From Mrakia gelida (lineage: Eukaryota; Basidiomycota; Tremellomycetes; Cystofilobasidiales; Mrakiaceae): a stretch of DNA of 64,000 nucleotides. Position 1 is the first letter of the stretch. The number at the start of each line of letters is the position of its first letter. Below the pieces are notes generated by a model. That model was given only the letters and a program-made list of their open reading frames with translations. It ran no database searches and was not told the origin of the DNA. The position numbers and the translations under genes are program-made. This document shows positions 11,236 to 23,071 of the stretch, piece by piece. Location: positions 248,001 to 312,000 of the forward strand of contig BRON01000012.1 of the NCBI GenBank assembly GCA_024345305.1. The letters are read 5' to 3'.

Positions 11236-11574
11236 GATGAACGGGAGAGGTTGGGAGTTGGAAGTTGAGGGAGGAGGGAAGGAGCTTTGGAGGTTGAGCT
11301 CGACGTCTCCTCCCCCGCTTTGATCGACAGCCTCACGGAACCGAAAATATTCCCATCTTCACCTTTTAAGTCTTCCTTTGACCTCCAGCTCTGTCGCTAT
11401 AAAACCTGAACGTCGTCAATTTTTCGGCTTCGCTCCTCCGACCTGGCAGCTCGACCGAAGAAAGCTCTCCTTCGATTTCGCACGTCGACCTTCTTTTCCC
11501 TCCCAACTTCATCGACGCTCCCAACCCTCTTCTCCCCCTCCATCCACTCGTCTCTCTCCCTCTCCCTCTTCCCC
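11236..11574. promoter_or_regulatory. Divergent promoter, gene C / HAP3
   Basis: 339 bp between two divergent start codons. CT-rich on the HAP3 side with a tatttt/ataaaac AT-rich patch near 11345-11405. No specific factor site can be assigned. Confidence 0.4.
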
Positions 11575-12758
11575 ATGTCGACCTCCTACGACCCGTCCCT
11601 TCAAAACGCAGAAGCCTCGTCTTCCTCCCTCCCCTCAGCGGCAGCTCCTCCTCCTTCCGGTCCTTCAGGTCGAGTCCCTCTTCAACCTCTCGCTTCCATC
11701 TCTCAGGAGGTAGACGACAACCACGACTTCACAGAAGAACAGGTAGAAGAGTACAGAGAACAGGATAGGTTCTTACCAGTGAGTTTAAACCCCGATCTGG
11801 ATGGATGGATGGAGAGCAGAGAGAGAAGAGAGAGAGAAGAAGAGAGCTGACCTCGTCTCAATCGGATTAGATAGCGAACGTCAGTCGAATCATGAAGGAT
11901 TGTCTCCCTGCTTCCGCAAAGATCGCAAAGGAGAGTAAAGAGTGTCTACAGGAATGCGTATCAGAGTTCATTTCATTCATCGTGAGCTCCCTCTCTCCTT
12001 GGCTTGCTCTTCCTTCCTTCCTTCCCTCCTCTTCTCATCAAGAAGGATCAGGAGTCGAAGAAAGCGACGTCGACCAACCTCGCCCTTCGCATCGCTGCTT
12101 CTCTCTTCAACCTTGGGATCATCGCTGACCCTCCATTCTCTTGCTCTTTGGTTGGTGTGTACGACACAGACCTCGGAGGCTTCGGAACGATGCAAGGTCG
12201 AGAAGAGGAAGACGATGAACGGGGAGGACATCTTGGAAGCGATGTCGGCTCTTGGGTTCGTTTTTCTTTTCCTTGCCCCTCTTCCTCTTTCCTTCCCTCT
12301 ATCGTCTCATCTGACCTCTTCCTTCTTTTCTCCTCTCTCAACTCCGCAGCTTCGACAACTACGTAGAAGCCCTAAAAGTCTACCTCGCCAAATACCGAAT
12401 GGTTCGTCTCGTCCCTTCTCTCCCTCCCTCCCTCCCTCCTCCCACCTCTCTTACCTCCTCCCTCCCCTTCCCCCTCCCTAACTTCCACGCCTTCCCGCCA
12501 CCTCGTCTACCTCAGTCCCAAGTCAACAAACCCAAACGCTCCACCAAAACGTCCAAGAAGGATAAGGGAGGAGAGGACGGAGCGGCTGCTGTGAAGGAGG
12601 AGGAGCTCGACGACGAGGAAGGGTTGGATGATTCCGAGAGTTCGGACGACGAGGGGGATTGGAAGTTTGCGTTGGAGGGCGGGAAGAGTGCTTCAGGTGC
12701 TGGTGAGGGTGGGGAGGAGATAGATGAGAGGGAGACGAAGAGGGCGAAGCTTGATTGA
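11575..12758 (+). CDS. HAP3: CCAAT-binding factor subunit HAP3 / NF-YB
   Basis: Five exons (11575-11778, 11871-11981, 12170-12255, 12350-12401, 12516-12758) give 231 residues. Residues about 62-154 are the NF-YB histone fold: [36 protein letters not shown], then [19 protein letters not shown] and [11 protein letters not shown]. With the NF-YC and NF-YA partners it forms the CCAAT-box complex in the nucleus, which in fungi controls respiratory and iron-related genes. The N-terminal 60 residues are Ser/Pro-rich. A C-terminal tail of about 80 residues is Lys-rich and then acidic ([18 protein letters not shown]), longer than in the minimal family form. Splice phases all agree. Confidence 0.96.
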
Positions 12759-13227
12759 TTTGAGATCGATTTGGAGGGATGAGATTTCGCTTTGCCTCCC
12801 CTGCTTTCGTTCATCGAGGCTGATGAGAGAGACAGTCCAGAGCAGATAATACATCTCGCTTTCGATCTCCTTCTCGCACTGTTCGGTCCCTCGTCTTGAC
12901 CTCGCTCCAGCGCCGACAGCCCGTCGAAGTCAGGACGACGCGTCGAGCTCGAAACTCGAACTGAGTCGTCTTCCCTCTCACCCTCGTCTTTCCTGTCCCC
13001 ACTCTCAAGATCCAACCAAGACAGTCATTCGAAGTCTAGGCAAAATGACGATGGGGAGAAACGCAAAGGAGAGAGCGAAAAGGACTTCAAGCCCTTAATC
13101 AAGGAGACGGACGCTCTTCGTCTCAACCCGGAGACGAAGACTTCAAGATCGCTTCGAGCAACTTTGATGGAGAGTGAGAGATGAGAAAACGAGATAGAAA
13201 GAAGGGGAGATAGGCTGGGTTGATTGT
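12759..13227. other. Convergent 3' spacer
   Basis: 469 bp between the HAP3 stop and the cellulase stop, with one GACGCGTC palindrome. Short open frames on both strands have no recognisable content. Confidence 0.45.
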
Positions 13228-16200
13228 TTAGACCGAGATGGCAGCCTTGCAAGCTGGAGAAGTGAATGAACTAGGTCAGCACGCGTCGATCTCGAACGAG
13301 GCGAAGAGAGAGATTGAGGGCAAAGAGAGAGATTGAGAAACGAACCATTGTTCTGAGCATCACAGTCCCCAACGGTGTAAACGAGGTTTCGACCTTGGTT
13401 GGCAGCGTTGGCGCAGAGGTTGTGTTGCTTGTCGCAGGACTTGGAGAGGGCGGTGTAGAGTTCGCCAGAGGACACGGACTCGTTGCCGATGAGGTAGCCT
13501 CGTCCGCCGACTGAGGATGCGAAGGGAGACGAGAGGGAGGAGGTTAGCTGGCTGAGATGAAGGAAAAGAGGGAGGTGCGAGGAGAGAAGGACGACGAACC
13601 AGTAACGGGGATGGCGTAGATGTCTCCGAGGTGACCAGTGTAAGTCTGGAGTCCGAGGTCGGGAGAGGATCCAGTCGCGACTGGGGAGGCGGCGGAGGAG
13701 GAGACGGTGGTGGGAAGGATGACTTCGGTGATGGTGGAGGAGATGGGGAGAGCACTGAGGAAGAGAAACGAGAACGTCAGCTTCGTCGACGAGAAAGACG
13801 CGTCGAGAAAGAGAGGACGAACCTGGTGGGAGCAACGACAGCGGAGGTGGCGACCTGAACGGAGCTGGAAGTGGGAACGACGGCAATGGAGGTAGAGACG
13901 GGAGCCTTGACGGAGACGCTGGTCGAGGAGGGAACGACAACGAGGACGATGGACGAAGCCTTGGTCGTCTCAGCGGGAGGGGCGACCGAGGTGGTGGTAA
14001 GAGTGACGGAAGAAGTGGTAGGCTTGACGACGACGCTGGAGGTAGTTGGAATGGCGGCAGCGGAGGTCACGACGACGGAGGACTTGGTGGGGACGGCGCT
14101 GAGGGATTTCAACGAAGAAAAGTCGCGTCGTCAGTTTCGTTCTTTCGCCGCTTTGAAAGTCGGCGGAAGAGCTCACGAGGTCACAACGGCACTGGTCTTG
14201 ATGGCGGTGGTAGTGGGGACCGAAGAGGTGGTAGCCTTGACGGAAGTGACGACGACGGCTCTACAAAAACGAGGAGAAGAAGAACGCCGCGTGAGAAGAG
14301 AGATGGATCGAGAGCGACGAGAGAAAACGGACTGACGAAGTAGTAGCAGCGGTGGTCTTGATGGCAATGATAGTAGCGATCGATGAGGTGGTAGGCTTGA
14401 CGGATGTGACGGCGGCTCTGAGAACGAGAACGAAAAGAGGGACGCGTCAGGAATGGAAAAGCGTCAAGAGAAGGACGAGGGGAAACCCAGCTCACGAGGT
14501 AACGGCAGCGACAGTGGTAGCGACGCCCTTGGATCCAGGGAAGTAAGGCTGGATGGCCTGCTTGACGAGCTCGTCTAAAGGAAAAAGAGCGACGAGGAGA
14601 CGTCAGCGAAGTTTCGGAACGAGACGCAACGCTCCATTTTGGAACTGACTGTCGGATCCGTCAGAGTTAGGTCTATGAACGAGAAGAAGTGCAAAGTCAG
14701 CTTCGAGCGGATGTTAAGTGATAACGAGAGACTCGAACATACACGATTGAGAGCTCGTAGGAGGTGGCGAAGGCTCCAGCCTGATGCGCAAAAAGAACCA
14801 AGACGGCGAACGAAAGGTTAAGTCAGCTTTTAGCCTTATCCGTTTGTTGATAAGGCGACTCACACTCCAAACAGTGAATCCAGCGATGGTCGAAGGGTTA
14901 GCCGCAATGTACTTGAGCTGAGATCCGAAGGCGGTGATGCAACCAGCGTTGTTTCCCGCTCCAGTTTCCGAGACGATAGCTTGTCGACCGACGGAAGCGA
15001 GCCAGGCGCTGAGTTGAGTGAACTGAACGACGAGAGAGACCGAGTCAGAAGAGGAGGATGGGAGGAGGACGCGAAGAGAGGAGATGGACGAACGAGAGCG
15101 ACGTCTGGACGTGTCGAGAAAACGAAGAGGGAGCGATGGGCGACGAGGAACGTCAGCGAGGGGGATCCTGGTGAAGGAGAACCGGGTATACGAGAACGTA
15201 CTATCGGTGGTGCAGGTAGTGCTGGTTCCTGATCCATCAGAGTCGAGGTACTGGACGAGGGAAAGAAGAAAGAACAAAAGCAGGGTTAGCGATTGGTTTT
15301 CGACGTCTTCACACGAAAAGCTCAACAAGAAGATTTTGGCTCACCTGGTGGATATCGATGAGAAGTCGAGAAGAGTCGGACGTGGTGTCCTTGATGGTGA
15401 GGAGCTGAGGACCGTTTGTAGAGATCATCGACGCGGCGTGAGTCCAGTCGTTTCCAGGGAGAAGAATCGACTGAGTAGTAGCTCCGGCAGCTCGGATGGC
15501 AGTAACAGCGGTCTGAAGGGAGGTGACGAAAGATCCGAAGTCGGCGAGATCGTCTGAGAAAAGAAAACAAAGCAGTGGGAGAAGGTTCAGCTGAGGAAGC
15601 AGCTCGCGAAGTCGAAGAAGAGACGACGAACGAGGCTCGTTCATCAAAGCGAAGATGACGTTGGGCTGAGAAGCGTACTTCTTGGCGAGTCTGGACCATA
15701 AGTCAGCGAACTTGAGGGAGGGAGGAAAGGGACAAGGGAGGTCAGCGAAGAGACGACGTCGCGAGTTTGAGACGAAACAGAACGAACCTGAGCGTTCGAG
15801 GGTCCGTCGACTCCGACGACCCCACTGTTGAGTCGCGCATAGTTGTGAAGGTCGAGGATCGCGTAACCTCCAGTCTTCAGGGCCGCTTGGACGTAGGTAT
15901 CCAGGGTGGCAGCGAACGACGCGTCGAGCTCGCCGCCGAGAGTGGGCTGCAAATACTGCCATCCGAAGGGGATACGGAAAGCATTGGCTCCGAGTCTAGT
16001 GAAGGTTGAAGAAGAGGAAGAGGGGGCCAGAAAACGGGGGAGGGGATGCAAGAACAGGAGGGGGAGGTGTCAGGACGAGGTCGGCCCCCCGAACAAACGC
16101 CCTCCCTCCGTTTCAGATCGAGAAAAAGAGCAGTTCAGTAGGACTCACGCAGCGAAGTGAGCGACTATAGAGGAAAGCAAACGATAGAGGTCGACGGTAA

Positions 16201-16433
16201 GTGGGTGGATCGTAGAGGAAACCAGGGAATCGACGATTGAACGACGACGAAGACGACTCACTCTGCGAAACATCAGGAGCCGCGAAGCTTCCTGACCATC
16301 CCCAAGTGGTCATCCCGAAGTCAAGACCGGCGATGTTGACTCCACCGAGACGAGGGAGAACCGATCGCTTTTGAATGGGAAGAGCGGCGACGAGGGAGGA
16401 GGCGAGCAGGAGGGAGAGGGTAGGGAAGATCAT
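13228..16433 (-). CDS. Secreted GH5_5 cellulase with Ser/Thr/Val linker and Cys-rich C-terminal domain
   Basis: Seventeen exons give 609 residues. A signal peptide ends near VAALPIQKR, which looks like a KR processing site. The catalytic domain fits GH5 subfamily 5: RLGGVNIAGLDFG, NAFRIPFGWQYLQP, LDLHNYAR, then NEP with acid/base E157, and SETGAGN with nucleophile E267. This is an endo-beta-1,4-glucanase family. Residues about 330-500 form a linker built of TTSS/VTSVK/VVPTSS repeats. The last 85 residues (SPDLGLQTYTGHLGDIY and CDKQHNLCANAANQ) form a compact domain with four or more cysteines, perhaps for wall or matrix contact. Exons of 11 nt (15094-15104) and 16 nt (16149-16164) are needed to keep the frame and the conserved fold. 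Confidence 0.9.
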
Positions 16434-17215
16434 GGCGAGTGAGAGGGGAGGGAGATGGAGTTGTTTGTTTTGAGGTTTTGTTGGTGGTGGGTTGGAAGGA
16501 AGGTGATGGCCGTGTGGGCGTGAAGAGTAACTTGGGAGAGGGAAAGGGAAAGGGGAGGGAAAGAGAGTTCGGACTAAGGGAGAGGGAAGAGAGAAGGAGG
16601 AAGATGATGGGGGTCAGCGGCTGAGATCGGTCTGGCCGTCTAAGTTTTTATGCTTTGGAGCTACAGGGGTGTCGGAGAAGGCGTGGGTTGAAACAAGAAG
16701 ATTCCAACGTGGCAAGAAAAGACCAAAGAAACACGCGTCCTGGCCCCTGCAGATCTCGTCGCGCTGTCGGAGCTGCTCGACGAGGGGGAAGGAAGGGAGA
16801 GGTTTCGCCGACGCGTTTCAGCGAGGAGGAGGTGGCAGCGAGATCTTCAGCCCTGCGATGCAAAGCGATGGTGACGAGGAAACAAAAAGTCAGAAGAGAA
16901 GACGATGACGCAGTTCGAGAAGGCCTGAGAGCCGAAAAGCTATCTATCGCGATAAGGTGGAATGGAAGTGAGACGGGACTCACTTTACTCTAGAGCTTGT
17001 TTGAGGGTGAACGTCGTGGAAAACTCGTGGCTGGAAATCGTCACGATCCGACCAGATATCTTCTGTCGAAGGGTTCGAAGTCGTAGGTTCTAGATCCACG
17101 ATGGAGATCTCATCAGCCTGTACGAAGGCCTGGTCGATCTCGAGACTCACGAAGCGAGAGGGCGAAGGTCGTAGCGTTCATGAATAAGTCGTTCCGAGCT
17201 GTTGGATCCCCCCCA
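16434..17215. other. Spacer upstream of the cellulase, with coding-like stretch
   Basis: Holds the cellulase promoter (16434-16640) and the 3' flank of ARL2. On the minus strand 16990-17150 has an open, protein-like frame (IDQAFVQADEISIVDLEP) followed by a gtgagt donor. It could be spliced to an open frame ending at about 16648. I found no start codon and rival readings exist, so no gene is called. Confidence 0.35.
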
Positions 17216-18324
17216 TCAAGCTATTGGTGCGAGAGCAGGTTCGCTCTCTACCTCTGGTACGGTCGTACCACCGGAGATACCGTAGTACAGCCTGGAGTCG
17301 AGACGAAAGGACGCTCAGCTCTCACGCGTCACGAAGGAGAGGAAAGAGAAACGAGACGAACCTTCCAGCCACGTCGTTCACTACCCAGTCCAGACCTTCG
17401 ACCAGGTTCTCTCCTGTCACGGCTGAGCAAGGTTGAATCCTCCAGCGATGCGATTTTATCGAAGGGAGATCGAGAGCCTGGCTCGAAGGGAACGAGAGCG
17501 AAGACAGGATGAGCTCGAGCTCGCGGGCTGAAACGAGCTTGTATCACTGACCTCCTTGATCTCAGCCGACGACATCGAATTCCGAACATCCTGCTTGTTA
17601 GCGAAGATGAGGAGCGTGGCTCCTGCGAGCCGCTGAGTGACGAGAATCGAGGAGGCGGTAGGGAAAGCTGATGAGCTCGAGACGAGAAGGAAGAGAAGCT
17701 AAGGTCGAGCTCACATCTTCGACGAGCAGGCTCTCGAGCTCCCTCTTGCAGTCTTCCATCCGTAGTCGATCTCCAGAGTCTACGACCCATACGACTGCGT
17801 CTGTCTGCTCGAAGTAGTTCCTCCAGTATGGACGAAGCGTTCGCTGACCTCCAACGTCCCCTGGAGCGGAGGAGGAGGAAGAAGAGGTCGAGTTCGTGAG
17901 CTCGTTCGAAGAAAGTTCGAAGATATCGAGCACTCACAAACGTTGAGAGTGTACCTATATGTGTAAGTAAGCGTTCCAGATCAGATCTCCGTTCGTCACT
18001 GGGAGTGAAAGACGAGAACGACAGGAGGGAAAGAAGGAACGTCGAGCTCACCCTTTGTGCGCGAACGTCTTGATCTCGAACCCCAGCGTCGGACTAACAG
18101 TCCTGATATCCTCTCCGTTCAGCTTTTTGAGAATCGTAGTCTTCCCAGCGTTATCGAGACCTCTGATCGGTTTCAAGAAGAGGCAGCAGTCAGTCGCTCG
18201 CCGAGGCAAGAAGGAGGAAGAAGGGGAGGAGAGGTGAGCTCGAGACGTCGGGAACTCACAGGAAGAGGATCCTCATCTCCTTTTCTTTGAACCTGTTCTT
18301 CCTGATAATCGTGAGGAGACCCAT
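17216..18324 (-). CDS. ARL2: ARF-like small GTPase ARL2
   Basis: Seven exons (18260-18324, 18052-18162, 17938-17954, 17715-17860, 17552-17632, 17362-17477, 17216-17291) give 203 residues. It has MGLLTI at the N-terminus, P-loop GLDNAGKT, switch I threonine in SPTLGF, WDVGGQR, NKQD, and CSAVTGENL. The [21 protein letters not shown] block is diagnostic of ARL2 (yeast Cin4) over other ARFs. ARL2 works with tubulin cofactors in tubulin folding and microtubule stability. Gly2 is present, although ARL2 is not usually myristoylated. Exon 3 is a 17-nt microexon. The last about 18 residues are not conserved, and a gtag donor at 17249 could give an alternative end. Confidence 0.93.
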
Positions 18325-18487
18325 GACGAGAAGATGTAGAGAGTGAAGAGAAGTTTTCAGGTGGTCGTGAGGGTTGGGAGCGGGCGGGAGAGGGTTCCGA
18401 AACTCGCTTCGAGGTGAGCGGTGAGCTTCGCTTCCCTCTGACTTTGAGACTCAACGACCACCACAGATCCATGCTTTTGAGCCCAAA
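18325..18487. promoter_or_regulatory. Divergent promoter, ARL2 / lipase
   Basis: Only 163 bp separates the two divergent start codons, so regulatory elements are likely shared. No specific site recognised. Confidence 0.45.
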
Positions 18488-21142
18488 ATGGATATCAAGA
18501 GCTCGGTAGCTCTCTCCTCTCACGTAGCATCAGCTGGAATCGGATTGGCCATCACAGGGACTCGATTTGGAGTGAGTCTTCTTTCCTCCCCAACCCGATC
18601 CTCGAAACCTCCCCATCTGACTCCTTCCCTTCCCTTCTTCAAGCTCGGAATCGCTCGAGCAGTCACAGGAAGTCTCGCAACCGTCGCTGGAACGGTCCTA
18701 GACCATACTCTATCCCTCTCAACTCCACAAACTCCCTTCACCGGTGGTCCAGCATCTCTTCTCCTCTCCTCCCTCACCTCCTCCTCCTGGGATGTCATTG
18801 ACACTCTCGCCATCACTCCCCTCATCCTCTCTCAATCCATCACCACCACCTCCCTCTCAGCAGCAGCCAACGTCGCCCACACTATCTTTGGATCCAACAC
18901 CGAATCCGACTTCTCCCTCGGAGCCTTCGTCTCGCTGGTGCAACGGGAGGTCCTCGACGAGGAGCAGCGCGAACGACTCCCTCCCGGTCTCGAGTACTCG
19001 TTCATGAGCGTCTTGAAGGCGCTGGGAGCTTGGGGAGCGCTTCAGGGAGTGACCAGTCGATGGGCGGATGGAAGGATGTTGGAGGGAATGTCGGAGGTCG
19101 ACGTAGAGCGAGTGTGGGGAGGCATGAACCAGTCTCCTCTCGACGGGGAGAGGAGAGCGTCAGAGAACGAGAAGAACGACGTCGCTCAAGAGGAGATCCT
19201 TATCACCAAGACGGAGGAGGTCCACGATTCCAACGGAGGTCTCGACGCTACGGTCATCACAGCAGAACTCGGCCACGCAACCTCGACGACCTCTCCCTCC
19301 TCCTCGCGTCGGCCGATCCCAACTTCCACGTCCTCGTCCTCTCCTCTCCCACCTCCAAACCCTCCCTCCGACTTCCGATCCGACGTTCTTCGGTACGCCA
19401 ACATCTGCCTCGGATCGTACGGAGGAGCTGGTATGCTCTTCTTTGGAATCGCGATCCCCAAGAAGGAAACGAAGGCCTCGTCGCCGTCGACAACAACCTC
19501 AGCCGAGAAGGAGCTCGTCGTAGTCGTCGAGAAGGCCATCGACGCTGAAGCAGCGTCTACTGAGAAGTCAACCGAACAACCGAAGGAGCCGGATCAGTCT
19601 GGGGTTGAGGTCGAGGTCGAGGTCGAGGAGAAGATCGAGAAGGACGTCGCACCTGGTTTCTTTTCGACTGTCTTTGGGAAGCACGATCAGCACATCTGTA
19701 CGTTACCTCTCCGACTCGAAGTGAGCCTCGGGAGGATTCATTGACCGACTCCTCGTCTCTGGTACCATTTCCCTTTTCAGTCGAGCACTTCGCCGAAGTC
19801 AACACCCCTCCGGACGCGTCCTCGCCCTCGTCCTCCTCCCCTCCCAAACTCTCCATCGCCGCTCTTCAAGCTCACGGAGGTCTCCCTCGGTTCTGGGTTC
19901 TCACCGATCATACTCGCAACACGGTCGTCCTCGCGATCCGAGGAACCATGTCGCTCAACGAGCTAGCGATCGATTTGACCTGCGACGCGTCCGACTTCAC
20001 CCCTCACACCTCCTCCTCTTCCTCGACCGCGTCCGCCCCGGGAGGAAGACCCAAATCGTACCACGTCCACTCGGGGATGATGCTTCTCGCCGAGAAGATG
20101 GGAAGGGAGGGAGGGAAGGTTCATTCGGCGGTGAAGGCTGCTTTGAAGGGCAACGACGGGTACTCGCTTACGATCGCTGGGCACTCGCTGGGAGCGGGAG
20201 TGGGAGGGTTGCTGGGGCTGCTGTGGGCGGACGTGGATACGTGTGAAACGAGTTCGGAGTCGGGGTTGCCTCAGGGAAGGAAGATGAAGGTCTGGGCGTT
20301 CGCGTGTCCGTGAGTTTGCTTCTCCTCTTCGTTTCGATCCAAGTCGGTCATTCGACTCGAGCTGATCCTGCTGTTCGCAACCCATCCCAGCTGCATCACT
20401 TCGCCCTGTCTCTCCTACCTCTCTCGAAACCTCATCACCTCCATCGTCCTCTCCTACGACCTCGTCTCTCGCCTCTCCCTCTTCTCTATTCGCGACCTCC
20501 GAGCCGTCTCGGACTGGTTGAACCACGCTCTCAAGTCCAAGCCCGAGGAAGGAGGAGTCGACGGTCTACTGGGGAGAATAGGAAGGTTTAAGCTTGGCGG
20601 GAAGGGAAGGTGGATCGATCTGGATCAGAGGCAGGAGGAGGAGGATTTCGTGAGTCTCGTTTCGTTTCGTCGTCGTCTTCGCCTTTTCCTTCTCGCCCTC
20701 GTTGCCTCTCATGTTCTGACCGGAAGTCGTCTTCTTTGAATCTAGTTTCTATCCCTTCGAAAAACCCTCTCAGCTCAGATGCAATCCCAAGAGCTCTACC
20801 CCGCAGGAACCACCTACCTTCTCCTCCAACCTAACGATCTCCATCCCGACACGCTCGCCTCGGCATCCCTTCTCCCTCTTCCGGATACGCGGACGACGAG
20901 AGTCTTCAAGGTCGAGAAACCTGAGAAGGTGTTCAGTGAGATCGTGTTCGATCCGGCGATGCTGAGGTGAGTGCTCTTTTCGTTTTCCTTTCGTTCGTTC
21001 GAACGATTCGAGGTGGACGCGACGAGAGCGAGGTGGAGGAGACGAGGGTGGTGATGCTGACTCCGTTCTCGCTCTGTCTCTTCTTTTCATCAGCTGCCAT
21101 TTGCCTCAGAAGTACGCTGCTGCGTTGAAGGAGTTGTTCTGA
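18488..21142 (+). CDS. Class 3 lipase, sn1-diacylglycerol-lipase-like
   Basis: Six exons (18488-18571, 18644-19697, 19781-20309, 20391-20649, 20746-20966, 21094-21142) give 731 residues. The alpha/beta-hydrolase core has the nucleophile elbow GHSLGAG, with Ser at about residue 515, preceded by VVLAIRGTMSLNELAIDL and YHVHSGM. This order is typical of class 3 lipases of the DAG-lipase type. Histidine candidates lie in the last exons. The N-terminal about 190 residues contain weakly hydrophobic, Ser/Ala-rich helices that may bind membrane. A low-complexity acidic insert with VEVEVEVE lies near residues 365-375. Likely role is hydrolysis of diacylglycerol or related lipids at membranes; the substrate is inferred from family only. 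Confidence 0.85.
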
Positions 21143-21555
21143 GGGAGCGAGAGGAAGAGGTCGTGGGACTTGACGAGCACGAGGACGAGGATGGAACGAC
21201 ACGAGATGGGACGCTGCTTTTGACGATCACGATGGAACATCGCTTTTTCACGACGACCAGATGCGTGTTTGTTCTCTCTCCATTCGATACGCTGACGACG
21301 ATCGAAACCGAGTCGTTGATACTCAGAGCTAGAGCAGATCTCTCGTTCGCGTCGACCACGCATCTCGCTCCCAGACCTTCACTCGCAGGTCACTACGCTC
21401 GCCTAGCCAGACCTGAAGCACGAGGGTAGAAGCGAAGAGAACCATCAAGAGTGTCGTAAAAAAGAGAAAAACCGAAATGAAAAGCAAGCGAACCACCGCC
21501 GACATCAACACCAACCAAAACCAAACCCGACCTCCCTCGATCCTCTCCTCCTCGT
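21143..21555. other. Convergent 3' spacer
   Basis: 413 bp between the lipase and NDUFB7 stops. No gene or RNA signal seen. Confidence 0.45.
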
Positions 21556-22768
21556 TCACTTCCTCCCTCCAGCCGACTTCGCCAAGGGAACGTAGTCGTA
21601 CGGTCCATCGGGTCCAGGCGTGGGGTCCTGACTCGCGTAGATTTCGTTCAGCTCCCTGTAGAAAACATGAACGAACGCGCATGAAGAGCAGAGAACGAAA
21701 GTCAGCGGACGTTGAGGTCGAACGAGAACGGAGAGAGAGGTGAGTTGGGAAGGAAAGAATGGATCACTCACACAGAGACGAAGAGCTTCTCATCAATTCG
21801 ACTGACGGGACCAGTTCCGTTGATTCGGGCTTCCTCTCTGAGTCGGAGAGCTTTTCTCATTCGGCGGAGGAAGCTGTTGGAGGAGGAGAGGAGGGGAGAG
21901 GAGGATGAGGGAGGGCGGTCAGTGATGGAGAGCGGGCGATGTGGCGACGAGGGGTGCGCGATGAAGGATGCAAGGATTGAGAGAAGAGGTGGAGGTTGGA
22001 CTGACTCTTTGTATTCGCAGCTGAGAGTGGCGAGGAAGAGGAAGAGGTTAGTCAGCTCAAGCGAAGAGGCGGAGGGAGGAGAGGGAAGAGCTCACATCTC
22101 CCAGCGAGCCCTGAGGACGAGAGCGCAAAGCGAGAGTCAGAAACAGGTCAGTATCGATGCTCATGTGACTCGAGCTGGCCTCACTACGATCAGGTTCTGC
22201 TGGTGGATGCAACGAGGGAGCTCGAGAGAGCGAGGAGGGAGAGGTTGCCGGGCTGGTCCGTCGTCCTCCCTCTCTGCCCTTCCTTCCTTCCCTCCCCTCA
22301 GAGCCAAGTCGAGAGCTGAAGCATGCCCACAGATCACTTCCGAGCATGCTCTGTGACCATACTCGTTTACCTAAGAGGTCTACATCTCTCAGGATTCGTC
22401 CTGATCCCTCTCCCATCCCCGCATCTCTCTCGCCCACGCCCCACTCCTTCTCCCTCCATCTCCCCGACCTTGAAGTGGGAACGACCGACTCACTTCTCAG
22501 CATGACACTTCCACGGCAGGTGGTACGTCTGTAGCTGACACTCCCTCAGAGGGATGAAGTGGCTGTAGAGCAGAAAACAGTCAGCGAAGGGAGTATAGAA
22601 GGGAGGGAAGGAAGAGGAGAGTGAGGGAGCTCACCCCGAGCACATATCTCTCCAGTTCAACGGGATCTTGTGCGCTCGTAGATCTGCCTGCGAGGCGACG
22701 AAAGGGTAAGGGACACGATGCTCCTCCTCTGTAAGTTCTCGGACTTGATCGATTTGAGGGATAGACAT
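21556..22768 (-). CDS. NDUFB7: Mitochondrial complex I subunit NDUFB7
   Basis: Six exons (22635-22768, 22494-22562, 22096-22110, 22006-22020, 21772-21873, 21556-21655) give 144 residues. The spliced protein contains a twin CX9C motif, CSGHFIPLREC and CHAEKARWEIC, the signature of this intermembrane-space accessory subunit imported by Mia40. Other family marks are LTEEEHRVPYPFVASQADL, KIPLNWRDMC and TYHLPWKC. Two adjacent 15-nt microexons are needed to place the last Cys pair correctly, which is good support for them. The intron at 22111-22493 is 383 nt, far longer than others here. Its presence argues for a functional respiratory complex I. Confidence 0.95.
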
Positions 22769-23071
22769 CGGTTGGATGGACGTTTGGGAGGCAGCGACGA
22801 GGGAGGGTCAGCGCGAGTCGAATCGGTCCTCGACCCTCTCCGTCCTTGACGACGCGAAAACTTGCTCGAATTTTCGAAGAGATCGTTGTTCTGAGAGGTC
22901 AGAGCCCGAAAAAACGATAAAAGTCAACAAAAACAAAGGAGATGGTCGCCCGCAGCTGGGGCATTAGGATTCGGTAAGGGCTGAAATCGTTACCTTTCTT
23001 TGACGCCCAAACCGCCATCTCGCTCTCCCTCCCTCCCCTCCCTTTCCCCTTCCCTCTCGAGTTTCGCAAAG
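22769..23071. promoter_or_regulatory. Divergent promoter, NDUFB7 / SEC27
   Basis: 303 bp between divergent starts. CT-rich tract just before the SEC27 ATG. No factor site can be named. Confidence 0.4.
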
